DNA of 10,726 nucleotides from an uncultured Gammaproteobacteria bacterium (GTDB lineage Bacteria > Pseudomonadota > Gammaproteobacteria > Arenicellales > Poriferihabitantaceae): NCBI GenBank assembly GCA_938021685.1, contig CALIFM010000251.1, positions 1-10,726 on the forward strand, given 5' to 3'. Made by a program: the position numbers and the translations under genes. Of this stretch, positions 1 through 5,596 are shown piece after piece (positions within the stretch are counted from its first letter, which is position 1; each line of letters starts with the position of its first letter). The notes beneath the pieces are model-generated. The model was not told the origin of the DNA. It worked only from the letters and a program-made list of their open reading frames with translations, and made no database searches.

Positions 1-255
1 CGATATAGAAAACGACTGCACCAAAGCCATTAGCGGCGCAGGCACCTGCAAGGCCCCTAGTAGTAACTGCCAACGCTTGGCAGTAATAAAGTAACCAACG
101 AAGAAAATTAAAAATGCTAACACTAATAGCGCTACATTGGCTGTTTTGATGGTCTGCCAAATTTGTGCAAGATCTGCTTGGCTTAGAAGCCAAACGATCA
201 ACCCTAGCGAAATCAGCACTTTTGCTGCCACTGACAAGGTGTTTTTAAAAGTCAT
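1..255 (-). CDS. YbhN/UPF0104-family integral membrane protein, N-terminal part (runs off the window)
   Basis: The reading frame starts at the ATG at 255 and stays open to base 1, giving 85 residues. An in-frame TAA 12 bases upstream of the ATG makes this the first possible ATG start; no strong ribosome binding site is visible. Two hydrophobic segments are clear, at about residues 8-25 and 41-58, followed by a short basic stretch AKRWQLLLGAL (59-69). That opening, helix - polar loop - helix - RW - LL, is typical of the lysylphosphatidylglycerol-synthetase-TM-like/UPF0104 family, inner-membrane proteins often found in polysaccharide and lipid-modification clusters. The exact substrate cannot be told. 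It lies 32 bases downstream of the acyltransferase on the same strand and is probably in the same operon, which suggests an envelope role. The rest of the protein (usually around 300 residues) is outside the window. Confidence 0.7.
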   Translation of the reverse strand, partial: MTFKNTLSVAAKVLISLGLIVWLLSQADLAQIWQTIKTANVALLVLAFLIFFVGYFITAKRWQLLLGALQVPAPLMALVQSFSIS

Positions 256-287
256 CTCGTAGATTTAGCCTAGTGTTTAAAGCGCCA

Positions 288-1031
288 TTAACGATTGCGA
301 ATGACTTTGGCTGGCACACCGCCCACAATCTGCTGCGCTGCCACATCTTTGCTAACTACCGCACCTGCCGCCGCCACCGAACCTTCTGCCATAGTAACAT
401 TACCTAGCACTGTGACATGCCCACCTAACCAAACATTATCAGCCAAATGGCAACCCGTGTCGGGCTTAATACCTTGCTCCATCATTGGCACATCTAACTG
501 ATCAATATTATAGGTGCCGCCGCCTACTAGATAACACGCTGGGCCAATAATACACTGCGCGCCGATACTAGTAGGGCAAGCATTGGTGGACTGCACCACC
601 GTTTGTGCACCAAAACCAGTTTTATTACCCACTGTGATCGAGCCGCCCTTAGCGGATAGCGAAACATTATTGGCCAGCATCACGTCGTCACCCAGCACAA
701 TGGCCTCGTCCGCATCGGCGTTGCGTGCATCCAAAATGCAGCCTTCAGAGATCACCACATTGTCACCTAAGCTAATACGACTAGGGTGACGCAAAGTAAC
801 ACCTCGCCCAAACTGCACGCCTGCGCCGCAATGCTTAAACATTCGCGGCCAAAACACTTTGCGCAGCAATAATCCAACTGCACCTGGCACCACACCGAAC
901 CATGCGCAGCCTTCAAAATAAATGGTTGCCCATAAAGACGTTGAGCCCACCATTACCGCTTGGTATTTTTTAAGCGCTGAGCCTTCGCCCGTAATGGAAG
1001 CTTGCGTTTTTGTTTGCTTATCTTCGGTCAT
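288..1031 (-). CDS. Hexapeptide-repeat (left-handed beta-helix) acyltransferase
   Basis: A 247-residue protein. Residues 26-60 are hydrophobic/amphipathic (YFEGCAWFGVVPGAVGLLLRK) and resemble the membrane-associating lead-in of polysaccharide O-acetyltransferases. From about residue 75 to 230 there are repeated hexapeptide-like turns with I/V/L every six residues (for example ISLGDNVVISEG, ITVGNKTGFGA, NVWLGGHVTVLGNVTM), the signature of a trimeric left-handed beta-helix. The end, IVGGVPAKVIRNR (235-247), is the standard closing motif of the WcaF/WbbJ/NodL-type acyltransferases. The expected reaction is acyl transfer, most likely acetyl from acetyl-CoA, to a sugar hydroxyl or amino group of an envelope polysaccharide precursor in the cytoplasm; the acceptor is not predictable. 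It sits 14 bases after the asparagine-synthetase-like gene and 32 bases before the YbhN-like gene, all on the minus strand, so it is probably a middle gene of one operon. Confidence 0.8.
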   Translation of the reverse strand: MTEDKQTKTQASITGEGSALKKYQAVMVGSTSLWATIYFEGCAWFGVVPGAVGLLLRKVFWPRMFKHCGAGVQFGRGVTLRHPSRISLGDNVVISEGCILDARNADADEAIVLGDDVMLANNVSLSAKGGSITVGNKTGFGAQTVVQSTNACPTSIGAQCIIGPACYLVGGGTYNIDQLDVPMMEQGIKPDTGCHLADNVWLGGHVTVLGNVTMAEGSVAAAGAVVSKDVAAQQIVGGVPAKVIRNR

Positions 1032-1045
1032 CAGTTCTTGTTTAT

Positions 1046-2980
1046 TTAAGCCTGCATCAGCTTATCAGTTAAGGCTTGCAAATCATCCACACTTTGTTCC
1101 TCAAAATACAGACGATACCACAGCTCTAAGTTCAGCAAAATCCACAAACGAAAGTTATGATCCGACTGACCACTTAGGTGCTCTTCTAGATAACGGTCAA
1201 TGGTTTCTTTACGAAAAACACCCAGCTCGACAAAACGCGACTCAGCAAATAAATTACGCAAAAAAATGTTTAAATCCGTACGCATCCACCGCGCGATGGG
1301 AAAACCAAAGCCCTGCTTTTCGCGGTAGATCAGCTCTTTGGGCAAGTAACGCGACGCGGTCTTTTTCAGCACATGCTTAAGGTCACGGCCCTTGAGCTTC
1401 ATGTTCGCCGGAATTTTAGCGGCAAATTCCACCAACTCTTTATCGACCAGCGGCGCGCGGCTTTCAAGCGAATGTGCCATCGTCATGCGATCAGCAATCA
1501 TCAACAAGTGGTCAGGCATACGTGTCATCAAATCGCTGTACAGCATCTTGTCTACCAACTCATTTACGTTGTCAGCGTTAAAAAACTGCAATACTTTATC
1601 GGGTGAATCTCGGTCGGTTATTTGCGCAAGTGCCTCTTGCGTAAACAATTCCTCTTTCGCCTCTTGAGTAAAACGCAAAAAAGTCATGCTTTGCACATAA
1701 CGATCGCCACTTTGATAAAACGACATGTCTTGTAACCAACGCACTTTTTGTGCTACTGATTTATAGCCAAAGCTGTCTGGCACCAAATCAATCATTCGTC
1801 CAAACACCTGCTTGCGTAGCCATGCTGGCATCATCGAATAATATTCTGCCAGCTGTTGACCAGCAAAGCGGTCATATCCGGCAAAATTCTCATCACCGCC
1901 GTCGCCCGTCATGACCACTTTCACGTGCTGACTAGCCATCTCAGACACCAAATACACGCCCACCCCAAACGGGTCGGACGGCTCGTCCATATGATGGATC
2001 ATTTTGGGAATAAGGTGAATCAAATCGGCACTGACCACTTTCTCGTGGCCTTGCATCTTGTATTTATCCACCACCATGCGGGCCCACGGCAGTTCGTTAA
2101 AACCGGCTTCCTTCACACCGATAGAAAACACGGGCAAATTGTCTTGCCCTAATTCAGCCATCATCGCACTGATGGTACTTGAATCAATACCACCACTTAA
2201 AAATGCGCCCACTTGCACATCGCTAAGTAAGTGCGATCTCACTGTATCTAGCAGCACCTTGTTAAGCTGCTCTTCCACTTCATCCACGCTGCCCGCGTGC
2301 TTTTCACTAAAGTCAATGTCCCAGTAGCGCTGCACGGTGATGTCGCCGCCTTTAAAGTGCGCCCAGTGGCCTGCTTGTAACTTGTGGATGCCCTTAAAAA
2401 AAGTGTAGTCATCTGGCACAAAACGCATTGATATATAGTGCCAAAAACAGGTCATGTCGATTTCACGCTTAGCCGACTGCACCTCCAGCAAAGCTTTTAC
2501 CTCTGAGGCGGCAAAAACGCCATCATCTTGGCGCATAAAAAATAGCGGCTTTTGCCCCATATGGTCTCGCGCCATAAACAGCGAACTATCTGCTTTGTCC
2601 CAGATGGCGAACGCAAACATTCCACGTAAATACTTTACACAGTCGCGGCCATATTTTTTATACAACGGCAAAATAACTTCGATATCCGTCTGCGTTTTGA
2701 AGGGGTAACCCTCTGCTTCTAGCTGCTGGCGTAATTCAGGGCTGTTGTATATTTCACCATTGCAAGTCATTACCAAGTTGCCGCTGTCATCGCTAATCGG
2801 CTGATGGCCGCCGTAAATGTCGTTAATGCTTAGGCGCCGCTGGCCTAAAGAAGCCTGCTTGTCGTGATAAAAACCTTCGTCATCTGGCCCACGGTGCGTC
2901 AAGGTACGCGTCATAGTGGTAAGCAGCGCCTCGCGATCGCGCGCTGCTGTTGGGGCAACAATGGCCGTGATTCCGCACAT
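1046..2980 (-). CDS. asnB: Class II glutamine-hydrolysing asparagine synthetase-type amidotransferase
   Basis: A 644-residue protein with both AsnB domains. The N-terminal glutaminase starts MCGI, so Cys2 becomes the nucleophile after Met removal; this fixes the start although no strong ribosome binding site is seen. LGQRRLSI (45-52) and NGEIYN (74-79) bind glutamine. The C-terminal ATP-pyrophosphatase domain carries the P-loop SGGIDSS (262-268), GDGGDE at 359-364 and ESRAPLVD. The known reaction is ATP-dependent transfer of ammonia from glutamine to aspartate. However, paralogues of about 630-650 residues inside polysaccharide clusters, including those associated with exosortase A, are thought to amidate envelope components instead. 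Its position at the head of an operon with an acyltransferase and a YbhN-like protein favours such a role. A biosynthetic asparagine synthetase remains possible; E. coli AsnB is shorter, about 554 residues. No exosortase gene is visible in the window. Confidence 0.88.
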   Translation of the reverse strand: MCGITAIVAPTAARDREALLTTMTRTLTHRGPDDEGFYHDKQASLGQRRLSINDIYGGHQPISDDSGNLVMTCNGEIYNSPELRQQLEAEGYPFKTQTDIEVILPLYKKYGRDCVKYLRGMFAFAIWDKADSSLFMARDHMGQKPLFFMRQDDGVFAASEVKALLEVQSAKREIDMTCFWHYISMRFVPDDYTFFKGIHKLQAGHWAHFKGGDITVQRYWDIDFSEKHAGSVDEVEEQLNKVLLDTVRSHLLSDVQVGAFLSGGIDSSTISAMMAELGQDNLPVFSIGVKEAGFNELPWARMVVDKYKMQGHEKVVSADLIHLIPKMIHHMDEPSDPFGVGVYLVSEMASQHVKVVMTGDGGDENFAGYDRFAGQQLAEYYSMMPAWLRKQVFGRMIDLVPDSFGYKSVAQKVRWLQDMSFYQSGDRYVQSMTFLRFTQEAKEELFTQEALAQITDRDSPDKVLQFFNADNVNELVDKMLYSDLMTRMPDHLLMIADRMTMAHSLESRAPLVDKELVEFAAKIPANMKLKGRDLKHVLKKTASRYLPKELIYREKQGFGFPIARWMRTDLNIFLRNLFAESRFVELGVFRKETIDRYLEEHLSGQSDHNFRLWILLNLELWYRLYFEEQSVDDLQALTDKLMQA

Positions 2981-3008
2981 AAGCTTCGGTAGAGTTGGCT
3001 AGGCTATG

Positions 3009-3026
3009 AAAATAGCTGTCTATTTT
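3009..3026. promoter_or_regulatory. 7-bp inverted repeat upstream of asnB
   Basis: AAAATAG, a 4-base loop and CTATTTT form a perfect AT-rich dyad centred about 37 bases before the asnB start. It could be an operator in the leader or promoter region of the polysaccharide operon. No convincing -35/-10 pair was found around it, so the assignment is weak. Confidence 0.2.
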
Positions 3027-3088
3027 AAGCGATTTGACAACTAAGTCGTGCGGCTATTTTTAACTGCGCAACAGGGCTTCAATAGATA

Positions 3089-3217
3089 CTAAGTTGCAAG
3101 CTGCCAATAAATCAGCGCAGACACAGTCCAGAATATCAGGTAGCTTACGTGCTTTCCTTTAGTAAAATAAAAAGAAAACACGCCGCTAGCTAAGAACACG
3201 ATGGCGATCATATCCAT
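3089..3217 (-). CDS. Small two-helix membrane protein, 42 residues, hypothetical
   Basis: Minus-strand ORF from ATG 3217 to TAG 3089-3091. The product starts MDMIAIVFLASGVFSFYF, a strong hydrophobic segment (2-18). A basic loop TKGKH (19-23) follows, then a second hydrophobic segment with aromatic residues, YLIFWTVSALIYW (26-38). This is a helical hairpin whose positive loop should face the cytoplasm. AGGG lies 6 bases before the start as a fair ribosome binding site; an in-frame ATG two codons later is an alternative. It begins 10 bases after the stop of the 39-codon ORF upstream, so the two could be translated together. It ends 108 bases before asnB and could be read into that operon, as I see no terminator between them. 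The function is unknown; I do not recognise a named family. Confidence 0.45.
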   Translation of the reverse strand: MDMIAIVFLASGVFSFYFTKGKHVSYLIFWTVSALIYWQLAT

Positions 3218-3227
3218 TTAAGCCCTA

Positions 3228-3347
3228 TCAAATGACGACCTTGGCCACCAGCGCAAAGCCTTCGCTAGTACCAATGAGCTGACACTCACGCACCACACCG
3301 GCGCTATTCATCTCCTTAAGGAGCTTAGCGGTAATGAGGTTATCCAT
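3228..3347 (-). CDS. Small hypothetical protein, 39 residues, upstream of the small membrane protein
   Basis: Minus-strand ORF from ATG 3347 to TGA 3228-3230. The product opens MDNLITAKLLKEMNSAGVV, an amphipathic helix, followed by RECQLIGTSEGFALVAKVVI, which looks like a beta-hairpin (charged strand, turn with SEG, hydrophobic strand). This pattern recalls the N-terminal portion of longer accessory-region proteins of about 80 residues or more that I cannot name with certainty, so the ORF may be a truncated relative or a genuine micro-protein. No clear ribosome binding site precedes the ATG. A TATAAT box on the minus strand lies about 100 bases upstream (3445-3450). The 10-base gap to the next small ORF is operon-like. 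No function can be given. Confidence 0.35.
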   Translation of the reverse strand: MDNLITAKLLKEMNSAGVVRECQLIGTSEGFALVAKVVI

Positions 3348-3380
3348 GTTTAGTGTTTCTGATAAGTCAATAAGCTAGTG

Positions 3381-3398
3381 AGGATAACAGCTTATCCT
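3381..3398. repeat. 7-bp perfect palindrome upstream of the small ORF pair
   Basis: AGGATAA, loop CAGC, TTATCCT form a perfect inverted repeat, flanked on both outer sides by CTAG. It lies 34 bases before the start of the 39-codon minus-strand ORF and after its candidate TATAAT box, so it would be in the leader. Possible uses are an operator or a leader hairpin. There is no T-run to make it a good terminator. Confidence 0.3.
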
Positions 3399-3444
3399 AG
3401 ACAGGGCACTTAACCAAAGTGCTGCGCTACTTCACATAACACCA

Positions 3445-3475
3445 ATTATACGAACGTGCAGCAAATTAAGGGCAA
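3445..3475 (-). promoter_or_regulatory. Candidate promoter for the small ORF pair
   Basis: On the minus strand TATAAT (plus-strand bases 3445-3450) matches the -10 consensus exactly. The best -35 is TTGCCC (3470-3475), with a longer than usual 19-base spacer, so the promoter may be weak or need an activator. It points towards the 39- and 42-codon ORFs. Confidence 0.3.
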
Positions 3476-3580
3476 TACCAAGCTATAGCCTACAATCGTT
3501 CAAATGGGCTTGTTAATGCAATGCCAACATCAACAACTCTTTTAATTCTAGGTAAATGTAATATGGCTGCTTATCATCAT

Positions 3581-3724
3581 TTAGACATTTAACAATTCTT
3601 GTTGCTTTGTGTCTGAATCAAGCCTTATGATGGGGGCAATGTTGAAGTGTGCAGGGATGGCATGGCCCAATAGATTAGCCCCGCCTTTAGTCAAGCTACC
3701 ATAAATAACGTAACGTCCACACAT
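3581..3724 (-). pseudogene. Truncated SRAP-domain (YedK/HMCES-type) DNA-protein crosslink protein, N-terminal remnant
   Basis: A minus-strand ORF from ATG 3724 to TAA 3581-3583 encodes 47 residues starting MCGRYVIYG and containing HFNIAP at about residues 30-35. SRAP-domain proteins (E. coli YedK, human HMCES) start MCGR, with Cys2 forming a covalent link to abasic sites in single-stranded DNA, and have an (F/Y)N(I/V)AP motif about 30-40 residues in. Both landmarks are here in the right order and spacing. The family is normally about 200-230 residues; the central WG(L/Y) region and the catalytic Glu and His are missing, and no continuation was found in the other frames just downstream. It is therefore a dead 5' fragment. 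Its upstream side runs directly into IS3-family remnants (3769 onward), which probably broke the locus and removed its promoter. Confidence 0.6.
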
Positions 3725-3768
3725 GAGTATTCGCGCAATTCATTCAAAACAGACAAGCAATATTAGCA

Positions 3769-3986
3769 CCATTTGGGAGTGCCTTAATCCATTGCCTGAA
3801 TCAATGGCGATCAGATTATAATCAATTTAGGCCACATTCCTCATTGGGGAATATACCGCCGAACGAGTTTCGAGACAAACACATAGAAGCTGGAAATCTA
3901 TACTAATAAGTGGGACTGATTTGGGGTGGGGGGCAAAACAACTAAACCCTAACTAACCAACTGGACTCGTTTGTGGGGGCAGGTCA
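3769..3986 (+). mobile_element. 3' end of an IS3-family insertion sequence (remnant A): transposase C-terminus plus right terminal repeat
   Basis: In the plus frame ending at TAA 3904-3906 the peptide reads ...CLNQWRSDYNQFRPHSSLG followed by NIPPNEF. WRxDYNxxRPHSSLG is the hallmark C-terminal motif of IS3-family OrfB (DDE) transposases. All upstream parts of OrfB and the whole of OrfA are absent; the frame hits a TGA at 3724-3726 and similarity fades before about 3770. About 80 bases after the stop, 3961-3986 ends in GGGGGCAGGTCA. Read inward this is TGACCTGCCCCC, the type of end seen on many IS3-family elements, so base 3986 is the likely right tip. The element is defective. Confidence 0.6.
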
Positions 3987-3987
3987 T

Positions 3988-4170
3988 CAGAACGTGTATA
4001 CTGAGCGGTTCAACCGTACAGCCCGTCATGAGTGGCTTGATATGCATCTATTCAAATCAGTTGAACATGCACAAATCTTGGCAACACGATGGATGCGGAA
4101 GTACAATAACGACGGGCCACATACTGCGATTGGGGGGATTACAACAAGGCGAAATTGCCTGTACTTGTGA
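3988..4170 (+). pseudogene. IS3-family transposase OrfB fragment (remnant B), C-terminal part
   Basis: The plus frame from CAG 3988 to TGA 4168-4170 reads QNVYTERFNRTARHEWLD, followed by a segment containing ATRWMRKYNNDGPH and then IGGITTRR. This matches the QNxYIERFNRTxRxEWL ... YNxxRPxxALGGxTP pattern of IS3-family OrfB transposases of a different subgroup from remnant A. The Glu of YTERF is the third acidic residue of the DDE triad; the two Asp and everything upstream are missing. The frame can be opened slightly further left, but those residues come from the terminal repeat of remnant A (up to 3986), so homology starts at the junction. The end of the coding part looks close to natural. 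No clear terminal repeat for B was identified downstream. Confidence 0.65.
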
Positions 4171-4276
4171 ACGAGTTATATTATTGGAGAATTCAACTGG
4201 ACAGTGGCAGGAAAAGAATGCATTTAGTTCGATAAATGGCTGAAAAATTTTATTTCATGCCTTAAATCTTTGAATT

Positions 4277-4777
4277 ATGACTAACTATATAGTAGAAGAA
4301 GCAGCCCCAGCTGACTTAATGCAAATAAACGCGCTTTTTCGTGAAATCGACGCGCTGCATCACGCTGCTTTGCCACACATGTTCAAGCTGGAACAAGAGA
4401 TACAAAGGCCAGACGACCACCTTAAAAGCTTCATGGGAAGCGATGAAGCTTGTTTTCTTGTTGCGCGTGCCGACAATCGGGTTATCGGGCTAGCCAATAT
4501 GGAGATACGAACGGCGCAACACCCGCTTTTTAAAGAGCGCAAGCATGGCCATATTTCAAATATTGTGGTGGCAGAGCAGTACAAGCGTCAAGGTGTAGGA
4601 ACACGGCTAGTTGCTGAAGCACATAATTGGTTTGCTAGTCGTCAAATACCAGAAGTGTCGTTAACAGTTTTTAGTTTTAATAAAGAAGCAATGGCCTTTT
4701 ATAAGAGCCTTGGGTTTGCTGAGCGCCAGGTTACGATGGCTTATGAATTAAGGCGCATTAAGCCCATTAAGGAATAG
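4277..4777 (+). CDS. GNAT-family N-acetyltransferase
   Basis: A 166-residue protein of standard single-domain GNAT length. An N-terminal region (1-55) with IREAxxxD-like spacing is followed by the central strands (58-76). Motif A, NIVVAEQYKRQGVGTRLV (95-112), carries the QxxGVG-type acetyl-CoA pyrophosphate loop (R104-Q105-G106-V107-G108). Motif B, NKEAMAFYKSLGF (135-147), has the usual Tyr142. It should move an acetyl group from acetyl-CoA to an amine; the substrate cannot be predicted, and small molecules or protein N-termini are both possible. There is no recognisable ribosome binding site before the ATG at 4277. It lies about 100 bases after the IS remnants and converges on the HAD gene (60-base gap), so it appears to be a single-gene unit, possibly brought in or stranded with the mobile DNA. 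Confidence 0.85.
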   Translation: MTNYIVEEAAPADLMQINALFREIDALHHAALPHMFKLEQEIQRPDDHLKSFMGSDEACFLVARADNRVIGLANMEIRTAQHPLFKERKHGHISNIVVAEQYKRQGVGTRLVAEAHNWFASRQIPEVSLTVFSFNKEAMAFYKSLGFAERQVTMAYELRRIKPIKE

Positions 4778-4837
4778 CAAAATGGCTTCTGCTTATGAAT
4801 TTAGCCAATCAAAGATTCAGCAGTTTTAAGCCCGAGC

Positions 4838-5512
4838 TTAAACCACAAAAGCAGGTAAGCCAAACTGCTCAGGCTTAAAACTCATCAGGCTATCCAAAAT
4901 TAGCGTTGCTTCCTTATAGCGTGCCTTGTCCATATTAGGGTCGGGCACCACCACTGCAGGCATGTCCGCCGCTACCGCTGCTGCAAGGCCGGATGGGGCA
5001 TCTTCAAACACGAGTGTATGTTGCGCATCTGCACCGATTAGTTCGGCAGCTACATTGAATAGATCAGGTGCGGGTTTGCCTTTTTGCACGTCCTTATGGT
5101 CGCTAGTGACCACCGCATCAAAAAAATCAAACCAACTGCGATGCTTGGTGGCTTTAAGCTCAAACATTGATTCGCTAGAACTAGTAGCGATAGCAATTGG
5201 AATGCCATGTGCGTTTAGATGACGCACCAAGCGCTCAGCGCCGGGCAGAGCCTCAGCATCTGGGAAAGCTTTGGCCAACATCATATTACGCTGGCTTAAA
5301 TACTGCTGAGGGGTGATGGGCAAATCCAGTGCTTCTACTAGGTAAGTGGCTGAATCCAATTCAGGACGGCCAATCATGTTGCCCTTTACCGACCAATCAA
5401 ACACCTTACCGTGTTCACCCACAATCGCTTGAGTTACTTTGGTGTAGATCACCTCGGTGTCCAGCAATAAGCCGTCCATATCGAACAGGACGTATTTGAT
5501 GGTTGGGTTCAT
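4838..5512 (-). CDS. HAD-superfamily phosphatase, GS1/beta-phosphoglucomutase-like subfamily
   Basis: A 224-residue protein with all four haloacid dehalogenase motifs: DMDGLLLDTE (11-20; nucleophile Asp11 and acid/base Asp13), ATSS (109-112; motif II Ser/Thr), KGKPAPD (144-150; motif III Lys146) and VFEDAPSG (168-175; metal-binding Glu170/Asp171). The LLLDTE extension and a helical cap at about residues 20-85 place it in HAD subfamily IA, close to GS1/HDHD1-like phosphatases that act on small phosphorylated metabolites such as sugar phosphates or pseudouridine-5'-phosphate; the exact substrate is not decidable. AGGCGG about 7 bases before ATG 5512 is a good ribosome binding site. It lies 84 bases downstream of nhaB on the same strand, with a strong hairpin between, so it may be co-transcribed with partial attenuation or separately expressed. 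Confidence 0.88.
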   Translation of the reverse strand: MNPTIKYVLFDMDGLLLDTEVIYTKVTQAIVGEHGKVFDWSVKGNMIGRPELDSATYLVEALDLPITPQQYLSQRNMMLAKAFPDAEALPGAERLVRHLNAHGIPIAIATSSSESMFELKATKHRSWFDFFDAVVTSDHKDVQKGKPAPDLFNVAAELIGADAQHTLVFEDAPSGLAAAVAADMPAVVVPDPNMDKARYKEATLILDSLMSFKPEQFGLPAFVV

Positions 5513-5536
5513 GCGCGCCGCCTAATATTTCGCTGT

Positions 5537-5567
5537 GCCTGCTTAGCCGCACCAAGGCTAAACAGGC
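5537..5567 (-). terminator. 12-bp stem-loop between nhaB and the HAD gene (possible terminator or attenuator)
   Basis: On the minus strand GCCTGTTTAGCC, a 7-base loop and GGCTAAGCAGGC can form a 12-bp stem with a single wobble pair. It follows nhaB by about 30 bases and ends about 25 bases before the HAD start. No U-run follows the stem on this strand, so it is not a standard intrinsic terminator. An attenuator, an mRNA 3'-end stabiliser or a protein-binding dyad are alternatives. Confidence 0.4.
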
Positions 5568-5596
5568 ATTCTTTAAAAAAACAGTTAGGGCTGTAC

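Noticed and set aside
922..1380. 152-codon plus-strand ORF antisense to asnB and the acyltransferase
   Set aside because: It lies opposite two well-supported genes, has no domain-like sequence and its frame follows from their codon bias.
1856..2327. Overlapping plus-strand ORFs antisense to the synthetase domain of asnB
   Set aside because: Low-complexity His/Ser-rich translations opposite conserved AsnB motifs; no sign of real coding.
3973..3987. The residues GAGH before QNVYTERF as part of the transposase
   Set aside because: These bases form the terminal repeat of the neighbouring IS3 element. Reading them as coding is an accident of the junction.
3971..4243. 90-codon plus-strand ORF overlapping the second transposase fragment
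   Set aside because: The transposase motifs are in the neighbouring frame (3988-4170); this frame has no recognisable similarity and is a shadow.
4825..4842. TTTAAGC/GCTTAAA dyad between the convergent GNAT and HAD genes as a terminator
   Set aside because: The stem is AT-rich, has no T-tract in either direction and overlaps the HAD stop codon, so it is not convincing.
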